Shown: positions 32,503 through 39,446 of the stretch, in pieces | Position numbering within the stretch: position 1 is the first letter of the stretch | Layout: every line of letters begins with the position of its first letter | NCBI GenBank assembly: GCA_018064785.1 | Contig: JAGHUO010000032.1 | Location: 1-39,446 of the forward strand | Direction: 5' to 3' | DNA from: Candidatus Treponema equi | Lineage (GTDB): Bacteria > Spirochaetota > Spirochaetia > Treponematales > Treponemataceae | DNA length: 39,446 nucleotides | Notes under the pieces: generated by a model | Databases searched by the model: none | Told to the model about the DNA's origin: nothing | The model's input: the letters and a program-made list of their open reading frames with translations, nothing else | Program-made: the position numbers and the translations under genes

Positions 32503-35235
32503 ATGGCAGAAGAATCAGAGAAAAAACCAGGTGTTGTTTTAATAAAGCACACTAAAACAAACGACTCTCAGTCAGCAGAAGCTTCTCAGAAGAAAAAGAT
32601 TGTTATCAAGAGAAAGACTGCATCAGCTACTCCTTCAGATGCATCTAAGCCTGAGCAGAAAAAACGTATCGTTGTACAGAAGAAACATACGGAACCAACA
32701 GCCAAGTCCGAGGAGACAAAGCCTGCAGCAACAGCAGAAGAAACTCCAGCACCAAAGGCTGCTCCTGCTCCAGCTTCAAAACCACAGGTTCAGACACTTG
32801 AATTCCCAAGCACAAGACCTAACGTAAAGGCAGGTAACCTCAGCGGTGGTAACCGTGGTGGTTACAATGGCGGATACAACCGTGGCGGTCAGGGCGGCTA
32901 CAACAATGGTGGCTACAACCGTAATGGTGGCCAGGGTGGCTTTACTGGTGCACAGGCACGTGAAGGCTATCAGAGCAGAGAACGCCAGGGCGGCTACAAC
33001 AACCGCGGTGGCTACAATAATAATGGCGGTCAGGGCGGATACAACCGTGGCGGCTACAACAACAATGGCGGTCAGGGTGGCTACAACCGTGGCGGCTACA
33101 ACAACAATGGTGGTCAGGGTGGATACAACCGTGGTCCTAATGGCCAGGGTGGTGGTTTCAACCGTGGACAGAACGGCCAGGGTGGCGGATTCAACCGTGG
33201 ACCTGGATTCGGTGGACCACGCCCAGGCTTTGGTGGTGGTCGTCCAGGATTTGGCGCACCATCGGCAGTTCCTACACCAGACAGAACACCTGGAAAGAAA
33301 CAGTTCAAGGGAAAGAAACAGGTATACAACCGCAAGGACAAGGAAGAACTCTTTGACGAAGATGAACTTTATGGAAACAAGAGACATGAAGTTACTCCTG
33401 CAAGCGTAGTACCTGAGACAATCGATATCATGGAAACAATTTCTGTTTCCGATCTTGCAAAGAAGATGAACCTCAAGGCTAGTGAAATCATCAGCAAGCT
33501 CTTTGGTATGGGTATGATGGTAACAATCAACCAGTCCATCGATTCCGATACTGCTACACTTCTTGCAGATGAATACAACTGTAAGGTTCACCTTGTAAGC
33601 CTTTATGATGAGACAGTTATCGCCAGTGACGAAGGTTCTTCAGAAGGAGAACGTCCACGTCCTCCTGTCGTTACAGTCATGGGTCACGTTGACCATGGTA
33701 AGACAAAGACATTGGATGCTATCCGCGATGAGAATGTTGCCGCAGGCGAAGCCGGTGGTATCACACAGAAGATCGGTGCTTACCAGGTACGTACAAAGGA
33801 CGGTCAGGACATTACATTCCTTGATACTCCAGGACACGAAGCATTTACAATGATGCGTGCACGTGGTGCCCAGATTACAGATATCGTTGTTCTTGTTGTT
33901 GCAGCAGACGACGGTGTAATGCCTCAGACAGAAGAAGCTATTGACCATGCAAAGCAGGCAAAGGTTCCAATTATTGTTGCAGTAAACAAGTGTGATAAGC
34001 CTGATGCTAATCCAGAAAATGTAATGACCCAGCTTTCAAATCTTGGTCTTACTCCTGAAGCATGGGGTGGAGATACTCAGTTCGTAAACATTTCCGCTCT
34101 CAAGCGCCAGGGTATTGATGATCTTCTTGATGCTATCCTTATCCAGGCAGAAATGCTTGAACTCAAGGCTCATTATGATTGCCGTGCTGAAGGTAAGGTC
34201 ATCGAATCACGCACAGACCAGGGACGCGGTGTCGTTGCATCTGTTGTTGTTGAACGCGGAACACTCCGTATTGGTGATCCTCTTGTTGCTGGTATCTACT
34301 CTGGTCGTGTTCGTGCACTTTTCAATGACCGCGGACAGAAGGTCAAGGAAGCTACTCCATCAATGCCAGTAGAAGTTCTTGGTCTCGAAAGCATGCCAAA
34401 CGCAGGTGATCCAATCCAGGTTACAGAAAATGAAAAGGACGCACGTGCATTTGCTGCAAAACGTCAGGAACTTAAGAGATTCGAAGCTGCCAAGGCAGTC
34501 AAGAAGATCACTATGGACAACATGTTCAGCGAGCTTGAAAGCCGTGAAGTCAAGGAACTTAAGGTCATCATCAAGGCTGACCTCCAGGGTTCCGCAGAAG
34601 CACTCAAGGCATCTTTGGAAAAACTTACTACAAGGGAAATCCGCGTAAATGTAATCCATTCAAGCGCAGGTGCAATCAACGAAAGCGATGTTACACTCGC
34701 AGCTGCTGACCAGAATGCAATCATCATTGCCTTCAACGTTCGTCCAACACCAAAGGCAAAGGAACTTGCAGATCAGGAAAAGGTTGAAATCAGAAAGTAC
34801 AATATCATCTACAAGTGTGTTGAAGAAATCCAGCAGGCTATGGAAGGTATGCTTTCTCCAGATACAAAGGAAGAAACAACAGGTACCGCAGAAGTACGCA
34901 ATACTTTCAAGGTTCCAAAGGTTGGTGTCATTGCAGGTTGTTACGTTACAGAAGGTTTCATCAAGAGAACATGCAGCGTGAACCTCATCCGCGAAGGTGT
35001 CGTTATCTTCACTGGAAAGATTTCTTCCCTCAAGCGTTTCAAGGACGATGCAAAGGAAGTCAAGGACGGATTTGAATGTGGTATCGGTCTCGAAAACTGG
35101 CAGGATATCCAGGTTGGTGACCAGATTGAAGCATTCGAAATCATTGAAGTTAAACGTTCCCTTGGAAAGACTCTTGCAGAAGAACAGGCAGAAGCTGCAA
35201 AGAAGGCAGGTTCTGCTGAAAGCACAGCAGAATAA
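32503..35235 (+). CDS. infB: Translation initiation factor IF-2 with RGG-rich N-terminal region
   Basis: A 910-aa GTPase that places initiator tRNA on the 30S subunit. Residues 1-~110 are Lys/Ala/Pro-rich. Residues ~115-255 are a low-complexity Gly/Asn/Tyr/Arg segment ([14 protein letters not shown] units). An IF2_N-type domain ([24 protein letters not shown]) precedes the G domain with [10 protein letters not shown] (~392), DTPGHEAF and [11 protein letters not shown]-terminal domains follow, including [14 protein letters not shown]. The G1 tail is KTKTLD instead of the common KTSLLD. The ribosome-binding region is AGAGG, about 17 nt before the ATG, with AGG nearer. Confidence 0.96.
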   Translation: MAEESEKKPGVVLIKHTKTNDSQSAEASQKKKIVIKRKTASATPSDASKPEQKKRIVVQKKHTEPTAKSEETKPAATAEETPAPKAAPAPASKPQVQTLEFPSTRPNVKAGNLSGGNRGGYNGGYNRGGQGGYNNGGYNRNGGQGGFTGAQAREGYQSRERQGGYNNRGGYNNNGGQGGYNRGGYNNNGGQGGYNRGGYNNNGGQGGYNRGPNGQGGGFNRGQNGQGGGFNRGPGFGGPRPGFGGGRPGFGAPSAVPTPDRTPGKKQFKGKKQVYNRKDKEELFDEDELYGNKRHEVTPASVVPETIDIMETISVSDLAKKMNLKASEIISKLFGMGMMVTINQSIDSDTATLLADEYNCKVHLVSLYDETVIASDEGSSEGERPRPPVVTVMGHVDHGKTKTLDAIRDENVAAGEAGGITQKIGAYQVRTKDGQDITFLDTPGHEAFTMMRARGAQITDIVVLVVAADDGVMPQTEEAIDHAKQAKVPIIVAVNKCDKPDANPENVMTQLSNLGLTPEAWGGDTQFVNISALKRQGIDDLLDAILIQAEMLELKAHYDCRAEGKVIESRTDQGRGVVASVVVERGTLRIGDPLVAGIYSGRVRALFNDRGQKVKEATPSMPVEVLGLESMPNAGDPIQVTENEKDARAFAAKRQELKRFEAAKAVKKITMDNMFSELESREVKELKVIIKADLQGSAEALKASLEKLTTREIRVNVIHSSAGAINESDVTLAAADQNAIIIAFNVRPTPKAKELADQEKVEIRKYNIIYKCVEEIQQAMEGMLSPDTKEETTGTAEVRNTFKVPKVGVIAGCYVTEGFIKRTCSVNLIREGVVIFTGKISSLKRFKDDAKEVKDGFECGIGLENWQDIQVGDQIEAFEIIEVKRSLGKTLAEEQAEAAKKAGSAESTAE
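32845..33270 (+). repeat. In-frame tandem repeats coding the RGG/YNNNGG segment of IF-2
   Basis: Imperfect 42-bp units of the type GGxGGxTACAACxxxxGT code for blocks such as [14 protein letters not shown], repeated three times almost exactly at about 33000-33135, with shorter GGFNRG units after it. The repetition at DNA level suggests growth and shrinkage by slippage. This is coding repeat, not CRISPR. Confidence 0.85.
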
Positions 35236-35243
35236 GGTAATAA

Positions 35244-35660
35244 ATGGGACAGTTCAGATTACAGAGATTAGGTGAACAATTAAGGGAAGAAATCGCGACA
35301 ATGGTTCTTAGACATGAAATCAAGGACCCTCGTGTCAATGAGTTTCTTTCCATAAATAGGGTTGAAGTTGCGGCGGACCTGGCATACGCAAAGGTCTACG
35401 TATCTTCATTTATGGACGATCAGTCAGTTATTCGCGGTGTCGAAGGCCTTAATAGTGCGGCTGGATTCATCCAGTGCAGGATCGCCAAGAAGCTGACTAT
35501 TTACAAGTTTCCAAAACTTACCTTTGTGGCAGACTTCAGCATGAAGGAAGGCTACAAGATGGTTCAGAAACTTAATGCTCTTGAGGCTGAATCAAAAGAG
35601 CGTGAATCGCAGACTGAAGGTGCAGAAGCCGGCGAAGATGCCGAGACCGATGCAAAATAA
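35244..35660 (+). CDS. rbfA: Ribosome-binding factor A
   Basis: 30S maturation factor of 138 aa. Family features: FRLQRLGEQLREEIATMVLRHEIKDPRV at the start, then LAYAKVYVSSF and the helical part GLNSAAGFIQCRIAKKLTIYKFPKLTFVAD, which corresponds to the usual LRxxL...PELxFxxD. The tail is acidic (EAGEDAETDA). It lies 8 nt after infB and is the last gene before an intrinsic terminator. Confidence 0.93.
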   Translation: MGQFRLQRLGEQLREEIATMVLRHEIKDPRVNEFLSINRVEVAADLAYAKVYVSSFMDDQSVIRGVEGLNSAAGFIQCRIAKKLTIYKFPKLTFVADFSMKEGYKMVQKLNALEAESKERESQTEGAEAGEDAETDAK

Positions 35661-35675
35661 AAATCTGTAATATTA

Positions 35676-35707
35676 GGGACTTCCTTAGTGAAGTCCCTTT
35701 ATTTTTT
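35676..35707 (+). terminator. Intrinsic terminator after rbfA
   Basis: GGGACTTC - CTTAGT - GAAGTCCC gives an 8-bp stem and a 6-nt loop, followed by TTTATTTTTT. It closes the rimP-nusA-infB-rbfA operon. The ORF-track start of the MATE gene (35688) falls inside this hairpin and is therefore rejected. Confidence 0.9.
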
Positions 35708-35719
35708 CATTCAAAAACA

Positions 35720-35725
35720 TATAAT
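35720..35725 (+). promoter_or_regulatory. Candidate -10 box for the MATE gene
   Basis: A perfect TATAAT is found 19 nt before the ATG at 35745, giving a leader of roughly 12-13 nt that carries GGGG as ribosome-binding site. The matching -35 (CTTTAT, 17-bp spacer) is poor, so the promoter is only moderately supported. Confidence 0.45.
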
Positions 35726-35744
35726 TCTCCTCATTGGGGTTAAA

Positions 35745-37091
35745 ATGAGAGAAAAAAAGAATCCGGGTACAATTTCAATGTTTGCTCTGGCACTTCCTTT
35801 GTGCCTTGAACAGGGTTTTAGAATTCTTGTTTCTTCAATAGATACCATAATGCTTTCAAGCTATGACAATGCAGCTGTTGCCGCTGTAGGAATGACAAGC
35901 CAGTACGCCTTTTTCATAAACATTCTCTATAATGTTGTCTGCGTCGGCACCATGATCGTCCTGAGCCAGTACATAGGTGCAAAAAAATCCAATGAAGAAC
36001 TTGGCGGCATTGCTAAGGCAAGCATCCTTATGGTGGTTTCATTTTCCATCATCATGTCTCTTGCTGTAATTTTTGGTACCGGTGCCTTGCTTTCCTGTTA
36101 CACCCTTGAAGAAAGTGTCCGTAACTACGCCCACGAATATTTTGTGATTTTCTGCGGATATGGTTCAGTGTTCATTGCCTTCAACCTGATGCAGGGAGCG
36201 ATTGTCCGTGCTTACGGCTATACAAAGCAGATTCTCTATGCAACTATTATTGCAAACTTAATAAATGTAATTGGCAATGCCCTGTCCCTTTACGGATGGT
36301 TTGGACTTCCTGTGTTTGGTCTTCCAGGTGTTGCCATTGCCTCTGTAGTAGGTAACTTCTTTTCTTGCGTTTATCTTGCCTGTGTAATCAGAAGAAAAAA
36401 GGAAATTCAGTTCAGCGTCAAGAATCTCTTTTCCGCTGATAAAACATATTTTAAGAAGATCCTCAGTATTGGTATTCCTACAGCCGGTGAAAACCTTTCC
36501 TATAATGTTGCCCAGATTGTAATCATGGCCATGATAACGACTTTGGGAACAGCCGCCATGAGTGCCCAGGTGTATACAAATACAATTGCCCGTTTTGTTT
36601 TCGTGGTTGCAGTGGGAATCGGAAGTGCAACACAGATCAAGACCGGGTTCTTTGTAGGTTCCAAAAATGCAGATGTTGCCTACAGGAATCTGTGGCGCTA
36701 TCAGTTCTGCGGAACCATGACAAGCATGGTGCTCATTGTCCTCATAAATCTGGGCAAGGGTTTCATCGTGCCTATGTTCACAAAGGATCCTGTCATCATA
36801 GGTTATGTCTCATCTCTGCTTCTTTATTCCATCTACATAGAATTTGGTCGTTCCCTGAACCTTATTTCCATCGGCGGACTCAAGGGTGCTGGAGATGTAG
36901 GCTTCCCTGTGCTCTATGGAATCTTCTCAATGTGGTGCATCATGGTTCTTTTCAGTTACATACTTGGTATAAAGATGGGACTGGGGCTTATAGGTTTCTG
37001 GCTTGCCATTGGTACAGATGAGACGACACGTGGTCTTGTGATGCTTGTGCGCTGGAAAAGCAAGCGTTGGCAGACAAAAGCCCTTGTATGA
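35745..37091 (+). CDS. MATE-family multidrug/cation antiporter
   Basis: The start is taken at ATG 35745 (TTGGGG 5 nt upstream), giving 448 aa. The pattern of about 12 hydrophobic helices fits MATE. Typical segments are MFALALPLCLEQGFRILVSSIDTIMLSSYDNAAVAAVGM at the start, the second half GIPTAGENLSYNVAQIVIMAMI, and ATQIKTGFFVGSKNADVAYRNLWRY. Such transporters export drugs or metabolites in exchange for Na+ or H+; the substrate is unknown. It sits between rbfA and truB-ribF, flanked by a terminator and a separate promoter, so it is an independent unit placed in a usually compact translation gene cluster. Confidence 0.9.
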   Translation: MREKKNPGTISMFALALPLCLEQGFRILVSSIDTIMLSSYDNAAVAAVGMTSQYAFFINILYNVVCVGTMIVLSQYIGAKKSNEELGGIAKASILMVVSFSIIMSLAVIFGTGALLSCYTLEESVRNYAHEYFVIFCGYGSVFIAFNLMQGAIVRAYGYTKQILYATIIANLINVIGNALSLYGWFGLPVFGLPGVAIASVVGNFFSCVYLACVIRRKKEIQFSVKNLFSADKTYFKKILSIGIPTAGENLSYNVAQIVIMAMITTLGTAAMSAQVYTNTIARFVFVVAVGIGSATQIKTGFFVGSKNADVAYRNLWRYQFCGTMTSMVLIVLINLGKGFIVPMFTKDPVIIGYVSSLLLYSIYIEFGRSLNLISIGGLKGAGDVGFPVLYGIFSMWCIMVLFSYILGIKMGLGLIGFWLAIGTDETTRGLVMLVRWKSKRWQTKALV

Positions 37092-37104
37092 CATCAGATT
37101 CTTA

Positions 37105-37133
37105 TTGTCTTATTGAAATTATTTCTATAAAAT
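37105..37133 (+). promoter_or_regulatory. Promoter of truB-ribF, predicted leaderless
   Basis: TTGTCT (37105-37110), a 17-bp spacer and TAAAAT (37128-37133) are followed by seven bases and the ATG at 37141. No ribosome-binding site is visible. Confidence 0.55.
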
Positions 37134-37140
37134 TGACTGC

Positions 37141-39027
37141 ATGAAAAATAAGGCCGCACCTACAGGGGTAATGCTCTTTGCCAAATCCTCTGGACTGACA
37201 AGTTTCTCTTCTCTCTGGAGCATCAAGCACGCCCTTGGTACGGAGAAGGTGGGCCACACTGGAACTCTGGACAGTTTTGCTGATGGTCTTCTTGTTGTTC
37301 TTAGCGGAAATCTTACACATCTGGTTCCCCATGTGACAGGCTTTACAAAAACCTATGAAGCCATTGTATGCTTTGGAAAGGAAACCGACACCCTTGATCC
37401 TACAGGTGAGATTGTTTCCACGGCGGAACCTGTATCCAAAGATGCCCTGGAAGGTGTGCTTCCAAAATTTACCGGTGCCATACTTCAGACTCCTCCTGCT
37501 TTCAGTGCCCTCCATGTGGACGGCAAGCGTGCGAGCGATCTTGTGCGCGAGGGAAAGGAAGTTGTTCTTGAAAGCCGTCAGATATTCATATATGGACTCA
37601 AGGTTCTTGATTACTTGGACAACCGCAGCGTTGATGGCTGTACATATGCGAAGCTTGAGGTTGTCTGTTCAAAGGGAACTTACATACGAGCCCTTGCCCG
37701 CGACATTGCCCATGAGCTTGGAAGCTGTGCACATCTAAGTGCCCTGCGCCGTACACAGGTCGGTCCGTTCTCTCTCAAAGATGCGGCATGTTATTCTGAA
37801 CTGAAGGATTTTACCATCAACGCAGGAATAGAAAGCGAAAAGAAATGTCAGGAAGAACGTGAGCACAAAAGTATTCTTGCAAAAGCAGAAGAAAAACTTT
37901 TCAGCAAGAAGAAAGAAAAGAAGCCTCGTGAAAAAGACAGCGATCAGAAAATCGCGGACATCAAAAGCCGATTTTTGACTTTCACTCCAGAACTTGCTGC
38001 CTTGTGCGGTTTTGAGTGTGATGTCATTAAGCCGGAATCAGAAAAGTCCTATAACAATGGAAGACCTCTTTATTCAAAGATGTTCGATAGAATAGAGAAT
38101 ATTGAAGTTTCAAATGAATTCCGGGTGCAGGATGAAATCGCTGTCTACTATAAGGATGGGACTTTCGCCGGAATCATAAAGAAACATGATGGACGTCTTG
38201 GATATGGCTTTGTGGTTCCACACGGCAGAAAATCCATGGGTGTCTTTACCTGGAAAGAAATTTGCGACGGTGCATTCCCTATCCAGTGGAAGAAGAAGGG
38301 CAGTGCCATTACGGTTGGAAGTTTTGAGGCTATCCATAAAGGTCATCAGGAACTTGTAGACTATGTTGTTTCAGAAAAAGAAAATGTTTCTGGTATCGTC
38401 ACATTCGCTTCGAGCATAAGCCGTGATGATGGCCGTGATATATTTACATTGAAACAGCGCCTTGAATACTTTGAATCCCTTGGCCTTGATTTTGCCGTTG
38501 TCATTGATTTCAACGATGATTTTGCCAAGCTTTCCGGTGAATCTTTCTTTGCCATTCTTCATGAAAAATGTGGACTCAGATTCCTTGCAGAAGGTAGTGA
38601 TTTCAAATGCGGTTACAAGGGCAGCTGCGACATGGAACAGATTTCCCTTCTGTCCCAGAAATTTGGATTTACTCTGAAGAAAGCGGAATATGTTGAATAT
38701 GAAGGCGCCAAGGTAAGTTCAAGCAGAATAAAGAAGGAAATTGACCAGGGTGATTTCCGCGGAATAAAATCCATGCTGGACCGTTCCTTTGAATACAGCC
38801 TTGCGGGTTTGAAGTGGACAAAGAAATCTGACTGCCATGAGATGTCGTCTTTTGAATCGTCTCCATCAAGCAACCAGGTTCTTCCTAAGAATGGAAAATA
38901 TAATGTTGTTGTAAAACTGTCTGACGGAAATATCCTGCATACGGAATTGACCATCGAAGGAAACGCAATTTCATTGCTTCTGCCTACTCAGAAGTATGCA
39001 AACAGTGCCCTTTCGATTTATTTTTAG
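37141..39027 (+). CDS. Fused TruB (tRNA Psi55 synthase) - RibF-type FAD synthetase
   Basis: One open frame of 628 aa with two enzymes. Residues ~8-225 are TruB: KVGHTGTLDSFADGLL with catalytic Asp44, KTYEAIVCFGKETDTLDPTG, TPPAFSALHVDGKRA, and GTYIRALARDIAHELG. Residues ~275-365, after a Lys/Glu linker, look like the TruB C-terminal RNA-binding part (FRVQDEIAVYYKDGTFAGII). Residues ~388-555 are the FAD synthetase (adenylyltransferase) half of RibF: TVGSFEAIHKGHQ nucleotide loop, EGSDFKCGYKGS, and VSSSRIKKEIDQGDF. The riboflavin kinase half is not recognisable: only ~75 divergent residues follow. The start is ATG 37141, apparently leaderless. In most bacteria truB and ribF are adjacent but separate. 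Confidence 0.88.
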   Translation: MKNKAAPTGVMLFAKSSGLTSFSSLWSIKHALGTEKVGHTGTLDSFADGLLVVLSGNLTHLVPHVTGFTKTYEAIVCFGKETDTLDPTGEIVSTAEPVSKDALEGVLPKFTGAILQTPPAFSALHVDGKRASDLVREGKEVVLESRQIFIYGLKVLDYLDNRSVDGCTYAKLEVVCSKGTYIRALARDIAHELGSCAHLSALRRTQVGPFSLKDAACYSELKDFTINAGIESEKKCQEEREHKSILAKAEEKLFSKKKEKKPREKDSDQKIADIKSRFLTFTPELAALCGFECDVIKPESEKSYNNGRPLYSKMFDRIENIEVSNEFRVQDEIAVYYKDGTFAGIIKKHDGRLGYGFVVPHGRKSMGVFTWKEICDGAFPIQWKKKGSAITVGSFEAIHKGHQELVDYVVSEKENVSGIVTFASSISRDDGRDIFTLKQRLEYFESLGLDFAVVIDFNDDFAKLSGESFFAILHEKCGLRFLAEGSDFKCGYKGSCDMEQISLLSQKFGFTLKKAEYVEYEGAKVSSSRIKKEIDQGDFRGIKSMLDRSFEYSLAGLKWTKKSDCHEMSSFESSPSSNQVLPKNGKYNVVVKLSDGNILHTELTIEGNAISLLLPTQKYANSALSIYF

Positions 39028-39169
39028 GTCCTGCTACACTAGACAAAAGGTAATATATCAGTAAAATTATATACAACTTTTGCTGTCATGATTCCGCCTG
39101 GAGTACAAAGAGCCACTTTTATCCCAGGTCTTATCTTAGGCAAAAGAAACTATATCAAGGAGTAAGTAT
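39028..39169 (+). promoter_or_regulatory. 142-bp leader of rpsO with a possible hairpin
   Basis: No gene is seen here. GCCTGG (39096-39101) can pair with CCAGGT (39124-39129), and inside it AAAG with CTTT (39107-39110 / 39116-39119), leaving the loop AGCCA. Ribosomal protein S15 controls its own mRNA through leader structures in several bacteria, so this may be its binding site. I see no convincing promoter and no terminator after truB-ribF. Confidence 0.35.
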
Positions 39170-39439
39170 ATGGCACTTACAAAAGAAACAACATCTTCAA
39201 TCGTTGGCAAGTTCGGCAAGTCAGCAGCTGACACAGGTAACACAAATGTTCAGATTGCTCTTCTTACAGAACGCATCAAGCAGCTTACAGTTCACTGCAA
39301 GGCATTCCCAAAGGATACAACAGCATCCCGCGGACTCCTCAAGGCTGTAGGTGCTCGCAGAAGACTTCTTAAGTACCTTCAGAACACAAATCTTGAAGGA
39401 TACCGCGCTCTCATCAAGGAACTCGGAATTCGTAAGTAA
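39170..39439 (+). CDS. rpsO: Ribosomal protein S15
   Basis: An 89-aa small-subunit protein that binds 16S rRNA early in assembly. Typical sequence: SIVGKFGKSAADTGNTNVQIALLTERIKQLTVHCKAF, KDTTASRGLLKAVGARRRLLKYL and LIKELGIRK. The usual H-x-x-D-x-x-S-R-R/G-L-L motif appears in the form FPKDTTASRGLL. AGGAG lies 7 nt before the ATG. The pnp gene often follows rpsO, but the window ends 7 bases after the stop. Confidence 0.97.
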   Translation: MALTKETTSSIVGKFGKSAADTGNTNVQIALLTERIKQLTVHCKAFPKDTTASRGLLKAVGARRRLLKYLQNTNLEGYRALIKELGIRK

Positions 39440-39446
39440 GTTTTCT

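Noticed and set aside
32845-33270. Tandem repeats that could suggest a CRISPR array
   Set aside because: The repeats are in frame within infB, code for a Gly-rich segment, and there are no unique spacers of constant length. The nearby Cas2-like gene is 15 kb away.
32776-33591. 271-aa ORF on the minus strand opposite infB
   Set aside because: It is the antisense shadow of the Gly-rich repeats (Thr/Val/Ala-rich), with no ribosome-binding site or recognisable domain.
35688-35744. GTG start for the MATE gene given in the ORF track
   Set aside because: It falls within the rbfA terminator hairpin; ATG 35745 has GGGG upstream and begins a normal MATE N-terminus.

Overview
The window reads as a chromosomal segment of a spirochaete, most likely a host-associated Treponema-like bacterium. 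The pointers are a giant SpiroCoCo-type coiled-coil protein, a CarD regulator next to a fused IspD-IspF, outer-membrane and Ton genes built around TPR proteins, and the order rimP-nusA-infB-rbfA ... truB-ribF-rpsO. A GH5 glycanase suggests contact with plant polysaccharide, as in gut or rumen. Species assignment is inference. There is no sign of a prophage, insertion sequence, tRNA, rRNA or CRISPR array, and no gene-free stretch exceeds about 155 bp.

Layout. (1) 1-7292, plus strand: the end of an unknown gene, then a Ton-like operon: secreted TPR protein, outer-membrane barrel protein, ExbB, ExbD and TonB. (2) 7314-13638, plus: a HAD hydrolase, then a 1874-residue membrane-anchored coiled-coil protein, closed by an intrinsic terminator. 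(3) 13673-17661, minus: reading leftwards from a divergent promoter, an FN3-like/TPR secreted protein, a GH5 enzyme, then carD and ispDF from their own promoter. (4) 17727-26048, plus: a solitary Cas2-like small protein, prfB, a PEGA-like membrane protein, ftsY, an unknown protein and a LolC-LolD-LolE-type ABC transporter, almost all overlapping or abutting. (5) 26123-30341, plus: mcsA-mcsB-clpC with its own promoter. (6) 30377-35660, plus: rimP-nusA-infB-rbfA behind a promoter that is followed at once by an intrinsic terminator. (7) 35745-39439, plus: a MATE transporter, a fused TruB-RibF protein and rpsO.

Most striking observations. Five genes have sigma70-type promoters with 17-bp spacers whose -10 box lies only 6-8 nt before the ATG, so their mRNAs should be leaderless or nearly so. 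Two of these promoters are divergent and share one -35 segment on opposite strands. The giant coiled coil contains 60 consecutive 11-residue repeats with no insertion or deletion (8755-10734, counted by hand and matching the coordinates exactly). McsB has lost nearly every residue of the phosphagen-kinase active site and looks like a pseudokinase, yet stays in the mcsA-mcsB-clpC operon. IF-2 carries a long RGG/YNNNGG low-complexity segment, NusA ends in a zinc ribbon, and the rimP-nusA leader has an attenuator-like arrangement.

All calls come from reading translations and DNA by eye. No database search, structure prediction or statistical test was run.
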